A stretch of DNA of 64,000 nucleotides from Chaetorhynchus papuensis (Eukaryota; Chordata; Aves; Passeriformes; Rhipiduridae), in NCBI GenBank assembly GCA_013396525.1, contig VWYX01000669.1, positions 117,588 through 181,587 of the forward strand. The letters are read 5' to 3'. Numbering within the stretch: the stretch's first letter is position 1; every line of letters begins with the position of its first letter. The notes beneath the pieces were generated by a model that did no database searches, was not told the DNA's origin, and worked only from the letters and a program-made list of their open reading frames with translations. The translations under genes were made by a program, and so were the position numbers. Below are positions 11,401 to 20,623 of the stretch, piece after piece.

Positions 11401-13812
11401 TTCTATTGCTTTAGACTGTGCCACCTTCGTTTCCCAAAGCTGCAGGAAGATTATTACAAAGGTCAACAAATATCAGCTTTAAAAACAAACTGCATCAAAA
11501 AAAGATAATCAGGTATTCCCAGCTTTTCCAAGAATAAGTTGACTGATTCTATCCAACAAACAGGGCAGCAATAACTAACCAATTTCCACTCCCAGCAGCC
11601 CACACACCACTCACAGGATACTTGTAAGTATCTAAGTTAGTGCAAAAGTTTGCATGTTTTGGAGGGCAAAGAAATGGACAGGTCCATCATCTCAAAAGAA
11701 AAAAACCACAAACACAACTGCTATTAATACAAGGGAACAAAACAAACCTGCTTCAAGTCTTTCAGAACCTGCTCATCTACACCTTCCTCTGCAAAGAGTT
11801 CCCGCACACCTTCAATCACATCTTCAATAATGGACTTGTATAGTTCAGGCTCCGTTAGAAAAAAAAAAATAGATATTTTCAAGTTAAGATGAGCATTAAG
11901 TCATTTGAAAAGGTAGCACAAAGTCTAATCTCACTTCATAAACTGCTGTTACAAACTGAACAGCATGAACAGATCAGTTCAACAAACAGAATGTCAAATG
12001 CAAAGGTCTGCAAGTCCACTCATCCTTTTAAATCTAGCATCCCTAAAAAATTACTGGATTTGAGCCTCAAATCTTAAGGTAGCTTAGGCTACCAATAATT
12101 TGTGAAGTGCTTAAGAAAATCCTAGAAACATTCAAAAACCATTGCTGTGCTGTATTTTCAAACAAGCACGTCAAATCCCATTGTATCATTCTAAAATCAT
12201 TGCTCCTAGCTTAGTGGCCAACCAATAATACAAGCTACTAAAAATGAGCTGTGCCAGTTCCATCAGAAGGAGAATGTAAGGAACCCACAAAAAATAATAG
12301 CATTTTATTTATTTTTTCTTTGTGGAAATGGTCTGACCCTGTACAGTAACCTAGCTGTGGAAATTTTAACACTGCTTTTATCAATACGGATCATTCATCT
12401 TATATTACAATAGGACTCCAACAGAACATTTTATTCCTTCTTCTGCCCATGTTAATGATTAAATCCTAATCCTCCAGCCAGACCTGGACAGCAGATGCAC
12501 ATGAGCTTCAAGATTCCTGCACTCCAATGCAAGTGTAATATAATGAGCTTTCAGCAATTTAAAGCTTATTAATCTTGACTATCATTACCACCAGAATAGC
12601 CTACACAGGGTGGAAAATGAAGCTGAGATATTTCAGGAAACCTTACGAGACTCTGGATTAATAATTTAATTTTTTTAAACATTAAATTAATATTTTATTG
12701 CTCCAAAGTTGTTCTAAAGTGCAGATGATAAACAATTTCTTTTCAAAGTAAAGAAGATATTAAGAAGTAACACATTACACTCTCTGGAAAAAGCAACCAA
12801 CACAAGTACTTTAAAACAACCATACTCATGTATAATTTCTTATCAGGGGTTATCAACCTCCAAAGATTCCCCCAGCGCTCTTTCAGGATACTAGAAAAAT
12901 GAGGAGGGGGAAAAAAAATTCCTCTTATACCACTACACTAAAAGCTGCTGATCAACTCATAATGTCAAATGCTCTGCCTTCACTGCTAATCCAAAAGAGA
13001 ATCTGAACGTAAATCTTTCAACGGGCCTATTCCTCTCCCCAGGATTGCCAAGCTACAGCGAGTACAAATATTTATTGTGCTATATAAAAACTGCACACAG
13101 CAACTGTAAAATTCAAACACCACACGCTTGCAAATTAGAGACAAATGGTTACAGCGCAGACATTATTGTACTCCAGCTTAATCCCTTTACACACAGGCAC
13201 TCCTTCACCAGAACCAGGCCGTCCATAGCGGGAACTGCCAAGCTCCGGTTTGATTTCTGTGCAGTGGGGTGGCAGGAAGGGCTTGTCCACATCCCATTCC
13301 AGCAAAGCCTCCGAGGCCCCCGTGGGATTCCCGTCCCCTGAGGGAGCACTTGAAACCTCAGGAAAGGAAAGGCAGCAGCGGACTGAACTTGCCACGGGCT
13401 AAAGGCCGCCGCCTCCCTCCCTGGCACTGCCGGGCTGCCACAGCGTCCCTGGCACCCTGGAGCTACCCACTGCCAACCCCTGACACAACACTTTTGCCCA
13501 CAAACTGTCCTTTTCAACAGAAAAATTAAAAAATCATAAATTAAAAAGAAAGGTTCCGAAGTCGTCCCTGGACTTTCCGTGCGGCTCCTCTTTGGGCCGG
13601 GCGCGGGAGGCGACTTCCTTATCCTCATCCCCATCCCTGTCCCTGTCCCCTGTGTCCCGCAGGGAGGAGCGGCCAGGCGACTTCCTTATCCTCATCCCCA
13701 TCCCTGTCCCTGTCCCCTGTGTCCCGCAGGGAGGAGCGGCCAGACCCCGCCAGCCCTGCCTGGCCCGGCCCGGCCCGGCCCTGTCCCTCACCACGGGGCT
13801 GCCGTAAGCCAT
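2327..13812 (-). CDS. GTF2A1L: TFIIA alpha/beta-like factor, complete gene (nine coding exons)
   Basis: Germ-cell paralogue of the TFIIA large subunit; in the nucleus it pairs with TFIIA-gamma to stabilise TBP on promoters. Coding exons in transcript order: 13812-13792, 11849-11748, 11439-11316, 9926-9871, 8884-8791, 7609-7014, 5504-5232, 4399-4310, 2434-2327. All junctions are GT-AG and all phases agree, giving about 487 aa (human ALF is 478). The N-terminal four-helix-bundle domain is residues 1 to about 55 (PELYKSIIEDVIEGVRELF, then LWETKVAQSKA). A long Q/S-rich linker follows, then an acidic stretch (DDEEDYDEECDSSS). The beta-barrel domain is about residues 423-487 (DPLNSGDDVSEQD, NVIVCQYEKIHRTKNKWKF, ending GDAEW). 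The residues KVNVPVVVT and LWETKV favour the ALF paralogue over GTF2A1. The start has a strong Kozak context (GCCATGG) inside a CpG island. The acceptor of exon 7 is the least certain boundary. STON1 lies upstream on the same strand. Confidence 0.96.
4310..4399 (-). CDS. GTF2A1L: GTF2A1L coding exon 8
   Basis: 30 codons, DPLNSGDDVSEQDIADLFD then TDNVIVCQYEK: the start of the TFIIA beta domain that contacts TBP and DNA. The acceptor is AATCTCTAG and the donor is AAG|GTACTG; both ends are phase 0. Confidence 0.97.
4765..4839. repeat. Long imperfect inverted repeat (hairpin)
   Basis: Arms of 33 nt (4765-4797 and 4807-4839) separated by a 9-nt loop. The inner 13 bp are perfect (CAGAGAACAATGT / ACATTGTTCTCTG). 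Six mismatches occur across the 33 positions, of which three would be G-U pairs in a plus-strand RNA. It lies in the GTF2A1L intron between exons 7 and 8. Confidence 0.9.
5232..5504 (-). CDS. GTF2A1L: GTF2A1L coding exon 7 (acidic region, cleavage site)
   Basis: Carries ISQLDGTGDVSSKEQ, then acidic residues, ending NEDLQIDIVEE at donor GAG|GTAATT. QLDG at 5436-5447 fits the Taspase-1 consensus known from TFIIA. The 3' boundary is firm. The 5' boundary (GAGCAG|ATGGGATCT) is the best phase-0 acceptor I can find; another phase-0 AG directly before the LDG codons (exon start 5444) cannot be excluded. Confidence 0.82.
7014..7609 (-). CDS. GTF2A1L: GTF2A1L coding exon 6 (large linker exon)
   Basis: 596 nt, the long and poorly conserved central exon. 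It opens with GQLYKVNVPVVVTQASGDGS, close to mammalian GHLYKVNVPIMVTETSG. It continues with Q-, S- and A-rich sequence and ends with a compact acidic/hydrophobic block (VPDDIIDLIIAGESLDENVL). The acceptor is CTGTCTGTAG and the donor is AAG|GTAAGG, in phase 0. Confidence 0.95.
8791..8884 (-). CDS. GTF2A1L: GTF2A1L coding exon 5
   Basis: 94 nt encoding GPPRVGVTLALPS, CVAYPLQMPAGVMMQ and PAP. The YPLQMPAGV segment aligns with mammalian YPIHVPAGV. The acceptor is TTGTGTTCCAG and the donor is CAG|GTAAGG, ending in phase 1. Confidence 0.92.
9871..9926 (-). CDS. GTF2A1L: GTF2A1L coding exon 4
   Basis: 56 nt encoding (A)SFVIQAGRGFQHFSAAKL, which aligns with the human linker segment containing SLVIPAGR. 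The acceptor is a long T tract plus CAG, and the donor is CTG|GTATGT. It enters in phase 1 and leaves in phase 0, agreeing with its neighbours. Confidence 0.9.
11316..11439 (-). CDS. GTF2A1L: GTF2A1L coding exon 3
   Basis: Begins LWETKVAQSKAIEGFF, the conserved second part of the alpha domain, then runs into the linker (FSLQLPHGSHSVLQTSA). The acceptor is CTTCCTGCAG and the donor is CAG|GTCAGA, ending in phase 1. Confidence 0.95.
11748..11849 (-). CDS. GTF2A1L: GTF2A1L coding exon 2
   Basis: 34 codons: PELYKSIIEDVIEGVRELF then AEEGVDEQVLKDLKQ. This is the first helical part of the TFIIA alpha domain that packs against TFIIA-gamma. The acceptor is a T-rich tract ending in CGGAG; the donor is CAG|GTTTGTT, with an unusual T at +3. 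Both ends are phase 0. Confidence 0.95.
13609..13743. repeat. 67-bp tandem duplication (two copies) in the CpG island
   Basis: Two adjacent, essentially identical copies of a 67-bp unit starting GGCGACTTCCTTATCCTCAT and ending GGAGGAGCGGCCA, at about 13609-13675 and 13676-13742. In GTF2A1L orientation they lie in intron 1, within 50-180 nt of the exon 1 donor. Confidence 0.95.
13792..13812 (-). CDS. GTF2A1L: GTF2A1L coding exon 1
   Basis: Seven codons, MAYGSPV, matching the position of MACLNPV in the mammalian protein. The start codon reads GCCATGG in sense, and the exon ends GTG followed by donor GTGAGG, in phase 0. It is too short to be found from ORF length; it was placed from the protein junction PV-PELYK and from the CpG island. 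Confidence 0.88.
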
Positions 13813-13950
13813 GGCAGCAGCGGCGGCCGCGGCCTCAGCCCCGCCCGCCTTTAAGGCGCCGTTGCCGGGGGGACGCGGCCGGCTCCGCCCGGGCCCTGCC
13901 CCGCCGGCCCTCCGGGGCTCCTGTCCCCCCACACACCCGAAAACTTTGGG

Positions 13951-16900
13951 GGTTCTGGCGCACATGCTGCTAAAACCAGACCCTAAAACTAAGAGTGACC
14001 CGCCATTGTCCGGTCTGGGCTCCAAGCCCCACGCCCGCAGCATCACCCTTTGAGCGCAGGATTTATCTGGAGAGCCACAGTTGTCCCCGTGGTGCACGAA
14101 TGCACCTAGGAAAGCTGGCTACAGAGGCGCATCATTTTGTTCTAATAAACCCTGAAGTCGTGATTACCTCCTAAACGGGGATAGCTGAAGCTAAGCGTTG
14201 CAGTTAAGCAGCAGCAATCTGGTACAACTACTCGATTATTGCTTACATTTGCAGCAATCTGTTCATATGTTAATACAGAGATCTACCAATTTAGCAGTTA
14301 CTAATCTGGAAAAATGGTCATTAATCTCGTATATGTGCTCCCATATATACTTAGGTATTTATGCACCTTCAGTCGGTGTTGCCTGAGGGTTCTGAGAACC
14401 TAGAAACGTAATCTTTTTTTCCTTTCTTTTTCCTTTGTTTTTCATTTTTTAGGTAGCTATGTCATTACAGTGTTGTTTGGTTTCTGAAAAGGAAACTCAC
14501 CCATTAAGCTTCAATTTTTAAGGCTTACACATCCTGAAAAATGAAAATATTTTAATGAAAATACTGCCAGACCCTTAATTAAATAGCCAGACTAACACCT
14601 ACAAAATAGAAGAAGCAACATCCTTAATAAGATGTGTTTTCACAAGTGAGACAAATGCAATTTGCTATTGAAGTTATTTTTCTCTGCAAGAAAATATGTT
14701 TAATGACACTGCTTAAGTCTTGAATTAAACAGCAGTTGCATATTCAGCTGTTCTGTATGCCCTCCATCATTGTGAGGAAAAGGCAAGCCATATTGCTTGG
14801 CTTACAGAATAATTTAAATAATAAACCTTTTTTTTTTTTCTTAAAGCACAGTGCTCATTTGAAACTGCCTGGGATAGTGCATACCAAAAGTGTCCTTATT
14901 CTTCTCCTGACTGTTTTTTCCTGTCGTGTTAGCAGAGATAGCAGGAAGGAGCTGCAGCCTTGAGGATCTCGCTGGGCCCCGAAGGTCGCAGATGGGGATT
15001 GTGCAGCTGGGTGCCACTTCCTCATCAGGCAGCCAGACCTGACACAGAGCCATCACCCTGCCAGCACAGGGCTTCTAGAAAGGTGGAAGAAAGAAGATTC
15101 ATAAATTATTTCTACCTCTTTTTGTTTATCTAGGGATTACAAAGTGCCTTGGAATCAGAATGGTTTGTGTGCCTAACTTCAAAAGGAAGGAGAGCTGGGG
15201 AGCTTGATACCAAAGGACTACTCAGCTGGCTCAGACAGTGGTCAGCTGACTTTGCCTGTGTCCACAGGAAAATGTGCAGACCAAAGCAAATTATCCTTAC
15301 CTGCACTTGAGGTGGCCAGCCTGTCCCTGTGTTTGCACTCCTACAAGGCAGTGTGGGCATCCCCCATCTGTTCTAAATTATACTCTTTTTATTGGGAACA
15401 AGAAAGGGCCTGTCACCAGGTCAGCGTGTCAGCTCCCTTCATGCTGGGACAGCAGATAAACCTGCTTATAGTACACAGATATCACTGGGGATGCAGCAGA
15501 AACTGGGAATGGGAATAGGACTTTCCAAGCTGCACAGGGAGGTTGCAGAGGGCACTTCCTCCTAACCAAGACACTTCTATTTTCATCTGCGGCCTAGCAG
15601 CACACCCTATATAATTTCTTTTACAAATTCCTAGGGAAGATGTCTTTTCATCCAAGCACTGTCAGCTGAACAGTGTGACAAAGCCTGCTGTACACAGAAA
15701 AAAATTCAGTCATTTCTGAACAAGGGGAAAAACATTAAAATATCTGTGCCTAGCATTACTCATACTGACTGCTAGCTCTGATATGGTGAGCTTAACCTAC
15801 TATCCGTGTCTTGCAGTATAAAGTACAACCCTGAAGTCATTTTCATGCTTATGGAAGATTTTAACATTTAATCCCACTTTTAAGAGAAGAAACTGAGGCA
15901 CGGAGCCACCAAATATCTTGTCCAAGCTCACAAATGGCAGCCAGGAACAGCAATGAGGTTTTGTGAATCCTGGTTCAGTTTCCAGTCCAGCTCTCCCCAC
16001 TGTAGTCTCTTTAAGAGCTCACAAGAGTTTTAGAGAAGAGGCTGTGGAAAATATTAGCAGGCTGTTCAAACCCTCCTGATTTTTCAGGGGTTTTTTCTGC
16101 ATTTGGGATAGTGCTGCTTAAGGGCACCTCAACCATTCGTTTACTAGACAGGTTTTAATTTGTAATTATTTATACTCCTTTTGGTACATCATGTCTAGAG
16201 AAGATTTATTTTTGGATGATAAGCCTTTATTAATCATTAAAAAAAAAAAAATTACCGTTTTCAAATGTCTTCCTTCTAAGAAACAGAGAACCCTCAGCAC
16301 ACTCAGATGCTTGGTCACGAATGCCCTCTCCTGTTCAGATTTAGCATTGCTGCTGGAGAGGAACACGGCCACACAACTGCAGGACTGCAAAATTCTTCCT
16401 CGAGGCATCTTATACAAATACCATCTTGCCCTTCCTTTGTAAGTAAAGGCAATCATTCTTAGGAGGAACAGGTTGCAGGATTCAGGCAGTCCTCGTGGAG
16501 ATAACATGACACGAGCAGAGGTGTAATTTCATTTTAAAGATATCCTCTAACACGTTCCCTTAGTTTTCAGCTGTTGACTCATAGATATGTGGCACTCCAG
16601 TCTCATAACCAATTTTATTAACAGCGTGATTTTGTTACAAGCTCCATCATTTCCCTCGGAGTTCTGAGACAGATAATACTGGGACCTGTGATTTGTTCCT
16701 TTTTCATTTATCATGTGTGACTCCTGTTTCTTCAAGAGCCTCTCTTTTTTTCACCTGATTAAAGCCACTTTATCAGAACTATAGAAAGACCTCTCCCTTA
16801 ATTCAATTTAATGACATATTTTCAGGACATTGGGTGGTTTATGAAGAGCTCTGACCTGTACAAAGTGCTGTATAAAAATGGCAGTCTGATGGATTGAATA

Positions 16901-19900
16901 TACTGAATAGTGCTGTATATCCCAGCTCCTGAGTAAGCCCAAAGACTTGTGTAGTAGCAGGAAGCCTAATTAAGGATGAAACAAGCCTTGCGTCTCCTAA
17001 ATACTCACCCTGATGGGGTGATGCCTTATGGGGACAGAAAGCCTCAAAGGGAAACAGCAGCCACCTGGGTGGGGGGGGGGTCCACTTCACTGTGCCTATT
17101 CTTGTCCCTTTCTATTACACTCCTCTGGTGTCAGGCTCAGTGCTCAGCCCCTGTTCCCTCACCCCCTTTGCTGTCTGCCTTCTTTCCCTGGGTATGATGT
17201 GCAGGTGTTTATACCACCCTTTTTTCCCCAAAGAGACCCCAACTTCCTGACCTGTGTCCTAAGAAAAGCCACAGTCCAGCTCCCTCCTCTTTTTTTCTAT
17301 TGTCTTTGCCTTCATGGCTCGCTCAGTCCTTTCCCTGCCATCTGGTTTTACCCTTCTTCATCAGTGGTTGAAATCTCACCCCTTCCTCACCTGTCTGTAA
17401 TTGCCACTCATCTGCTCTTGGCTCCCTGGCTCCAGCGGAGAGGGATTAACTACTAGAGGGGTGCAGAATCCCACAGAGGCAGGGTGCAGTGGGATAATAA
17501 ATGCCAGAAACATCATTTTTCCTTATTTGAATTAGCTGCTGGAAGTTCATTGTTGAGCAGACGATTGCAGAAGTCCAGCAGTTTTAGTGTGATGGTAAAT
17601 AAGAGCAGAGGAGCATGGTTTGGTCAAGGCCAGTTTGCTCTGCCTAACTTTGCATTTGGCAATCTCAAGAGGAATAAAGCTGAGTGACCACGTCAGGCCT
17701 TTGCACCAGCAGTGGAATTTGCAGCACCAAGAAACCACTAAAATCACCCAGCAAGTGACTTTGAGATACAGGCTGAAGCACAGCTTAGCAGTCAGGCTGT
17801 CCTTCTTACTGCCTCATTAATACCAATTTAACTCTGCTAAAGAATAACTCAGATGTATGGAGACTAACCTTCCTTGCCACGTTGGGTGTGGGAAGCATTT
17901 CTATGAGAACCCCAATATTCATTAAAGGGCATATTCCTGAGCTTCCTTTTCTTAGAAAATGAGGAGGGGCTCCTGTTGTCCTAATACACAGCTGTATGCA
18001 CCTTTTCATTTTTCTTTGGGTTTTTTTCTTTTTTTTTTTTACCCCCAGCTCCACTTTTGTGTAGACCTACCCTGAGCAGATTTTCTACACTCTCCTTTTG
18101 ACATTATAGTCACATAATTAGCAGCAAAGATATTCAGTAATGGATTTACATGGAGGGGGCTAAAACAGCCTTTTCCCTTTTCTGTTCGGGCAGCGGATGG
18201 CTCCCTCCACTTCAGATGAAGTCTCATCTAAATCCTGGTGTCTTTACTTACATTTAGACAGTAACATCTGCCCCATGTTACAGAGGACAGATGAAGGTCC
18301 CTTCCCAGATGGCAGTCCAAGAACGTTACAGTGGAAGCTCACCTCTGGATATCACTAGGCTAATACCTAAATTCTTGCCTTAAATCCTCCCTGTTTCACT
18401 GCTGGGTTTTGTTTGATATTTTCATTGCATTCCCTACAGCGTGACCTTGTCATTTCTCTGGCATGAGCAAGATTGTCCTGAGGACGGGTCACCATTGCCC
18501 AGAGCAGCGCAGATGTGAGGCAGGGGTGCTCCAGGCCCAGCAAGTTCTGCTTGGTGCACAGTGGCAGGATGTACTGTATGGAAGCAGGTCCTGCTGCACG
18601 GTCTGGCACTGCCCTGCTTGGGTGGGGAACCTTCACTGTGCCCCCCCATCAGTCTCACAGCCACCTGCTGTGCCCTCAGTGGCTCTGCCCGTGCTCCCCC
18701 TGCTCCTTCTCCAGCTGCTTCAGCTCCTCCTCCCCACCCCAGGAGATCATTCACTTCCTTTCCCCACCCAGCCACCCGCAGCTATTCCCAACTTTGTTCT
18801 CAGTACCTTCCCTTGAAGGCACTTCTCTGCATGGGCTCCCCACCACTTTTCTGTTACAGTCCCTTTCCTAGGTAAACTTTTCAACTTGACTTGGAGATGA
18901 ATCGGTTCTCCTTGGAGAGAACTCTCCGTGCAAACTGCTCTGCCTGCTGCCCTCTCCTGCCAGCTCCCTGCTCACTCCCTCCTTCCTCTCTCTTACCTCT
19001 CCTGCTGGTCACTCCTCACACATCTCTTCTACTCCCAGCACATCCCTGCTTCTGACTTTTTCCCCTTGGTCTTTCATTGTTGGGAATGGAAGTGAAAGTT
19101 ATTCTCAAACCAAAAAGGCCATCACAATGCAAAGTAATACTAGACTGTACCCAGGCACAACAAGAAACACCTAATCACAATGGGGGTTGGGATGGCAAAG
19201 CAGAATTTTGAGCCAGTGCTTTTATTTTGATTAGTGAGGCTTCAGCAGGGAGCATGAGCACCACTTACAACATGTTATGCTTGTTATTGTAAAAACTTAC
19301 ACCTTGTTTTTGCTAAGGAAAAAACAGTGCTATAAAATAGCACATACAAGGCATTGCAACTACTACGAAGCTGTCCCAAAATAAATGTTTTCATGTTTTT
19401 ACTTATAGCCTAGCAATTTGCCATCTCACTTTTTCATGTACCTGAATCATGTTGTTCACTGATACTTCTAACATTGCAAAATGTTTAAGCTCTGTAAGGG
19501 GACTGTACTTTTGCTAGATACCTGCTTTCCATTTGCAGGTGCTCTCTGAAGGATAGCACACCACTGAAGTGAAAATGGATGTTAGCTTTATTTCCCAGTG
19601 TTACCCAGAATAGCTGATTGCTTTGCTACAGACACAGAAGCATAGGACAAGTGGCACGGTCATTTTATTCTTTAAGCCCATTCTCTGAATGCTGCCTCAT
19701 AAACCTCTTGCCTCATTCCCATATTTCCCCACAGAGGTCTCACTGTTTCCCTAGTAACGGAACAGGCTTTGAAATTTGTGAAAGTCTTAAGCAGTTGTTG
19801 CTACATTATATTCAAATATCCCAGAGAGACCAGAGGGAGCACTCAGTAGGAAAAACCACGGCGTTCTTTGGGTTAGCACTGCTACGAAAATAAGGCAGAA

Positions 19901-20617
19901 AAGGGTCTGCCATAAACCATTGTGAGACCCCAGCCAGAGTGCTGCATCCAGCTCTGGGGTGCCCAACATAAAACAGACAGGGACCTGCTGGAGCGAGTCC
20001 AGAGGTGCCCACAGAGATGCTCAGAGGGCTGGAGCACCCCTCCTGTGAAAACAGAGACAGCTGGGGTTGTTCATCCTGGAAAAGAGAAAGGCTCCAGGGA
20101 GACCTTACAGCACCTTCCAGTACCTAAAGGGGGCTACAAAAAGCTGAGCAATTAGTGATAGGACAAGGGGGAATGGCTTTAAACTGAAAGAGGGCAGGTT
20201 TGGATTAGATGTTAGGAAGAAATTCTGTACCAAGAGGGTGGTGAGGCACCAGCACAGGCTGCCCAGAGAAGCTGTGGATGCCGCATCCCTGGAAGTGTTC
20301 ATGGTTGGCTGGGACTTTATAAAACCTGGTCTAGTAAAAATTGTCCCTACCCATGGCAGGGGGATTGGAACTGGGTAATCTGCAAGGTCCCTTCCACCCC
20401 AAACCATTCCATGATAAACGTAATACAGTGCATCGCTGAGCTTTCTGCAAGCAGCTTTATCTGAGGAGTGATATTCCCCACTCACAGACTAGAACTGTTC
20501 TTTCTAATGAGCTGCTATACCTGATGACCAAGATCAACCAGTTAATTATAGTAAATTCAAAACTACCTCAATAAATTTCTAGTGAGGGGACAAGAAACTG
20601 CTAGTTTGAAATACAAC
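13951..20617. other. Intergenic DNA between GTF2A1L promoter and STON1 3' end
   Basis: Contains the CR1 3' end at 19921-20415 and short T runs (14829-14840, 18031-18041). The C-rich stretch 18460-18880 has open frames on both strands but no recognisable protein. No gene found. Confidence 0.7.
19921..20415 (+). mobile_element. CR1 LINE, 3' end fragment
   Basis: About 495 bp of degraded CR1 3' end (end of ORF2 and 3' UTR). Recognisable blocks are GAGACCCCAGCCAGAGTGCT, CTGGAGCGAGTCCAGAGG, TTAGGAAGAAATTCTGTACC, GGGTGGTGAGGCACCAGCAC and GGTCCCTTCCACCCCAAACC. It ends near CCATTCCATGAT, a decayed form of the terminal CR1 octamer repeat. Orientation is opposite to the flanking genes. It lies between STON1 and GTF2A1L, about 200 bp beyond the last candidate STON1 poly(A) signal. 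Confidence 0.93.
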
Positions 20618-20623
20618 TTTATT
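20618..20623 (-). other. STON1: Candidate distal STON1 poly(A) signal
   Basis: AATAAA in sense, about 4.1 kb after the STON1 stop and just before the CR1 copy. Several nearer AATAAA hexamers exist (for example 23508-23513), so the true end is undecided. Confidence 0.3.

Larger units (their letters stand above)
2435..13791 (-). other. GTF2A1L: GTF2A1L introns 1-8
   Basis: Introns at 2435-4309, 4400-5231, 5505-7013, 7610-8790, 8885-9870, 9927-11315, 11440-11747 and 11850-13791. All are short (0.3-1.9 kb) and AT-rich. Apart from the hairpin at 4765-4839, the 67-bp tandem repeat and small A/T or AACC runs, I see nothing else in them. Confidence 0.85.
13560..13950 (-). promoter_or_regulatory. GTF2A1L: GTF2A1L CpG-island promoter region
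   Basis: A sharp GC- and CpG-rich block in AT-rich surroundings, spanning the start codon, 5' UTR and upstream flank of GTF2A1L. GC-box-like CCGCCC/GGGCGG sequences lie just upstream of the ATG. The transcription start cannot be fixed from sequence. Confidence 0.75.

Noticed and set aside
13534..14097. 187-codon minus-strand open frame over the GTF2A1L promoter
   Set aside because: Only its MAYGSPV portion is coding; the rest is intron 1, tandem repeat and 5' flank read through a GC-rich island.
18434..18875. Open frames of 104-118 codons on both strands
   Set aside because: C-rich low-complexity DNA; no start context, splice sites or recognisable protein, and frames overlap on both strands.
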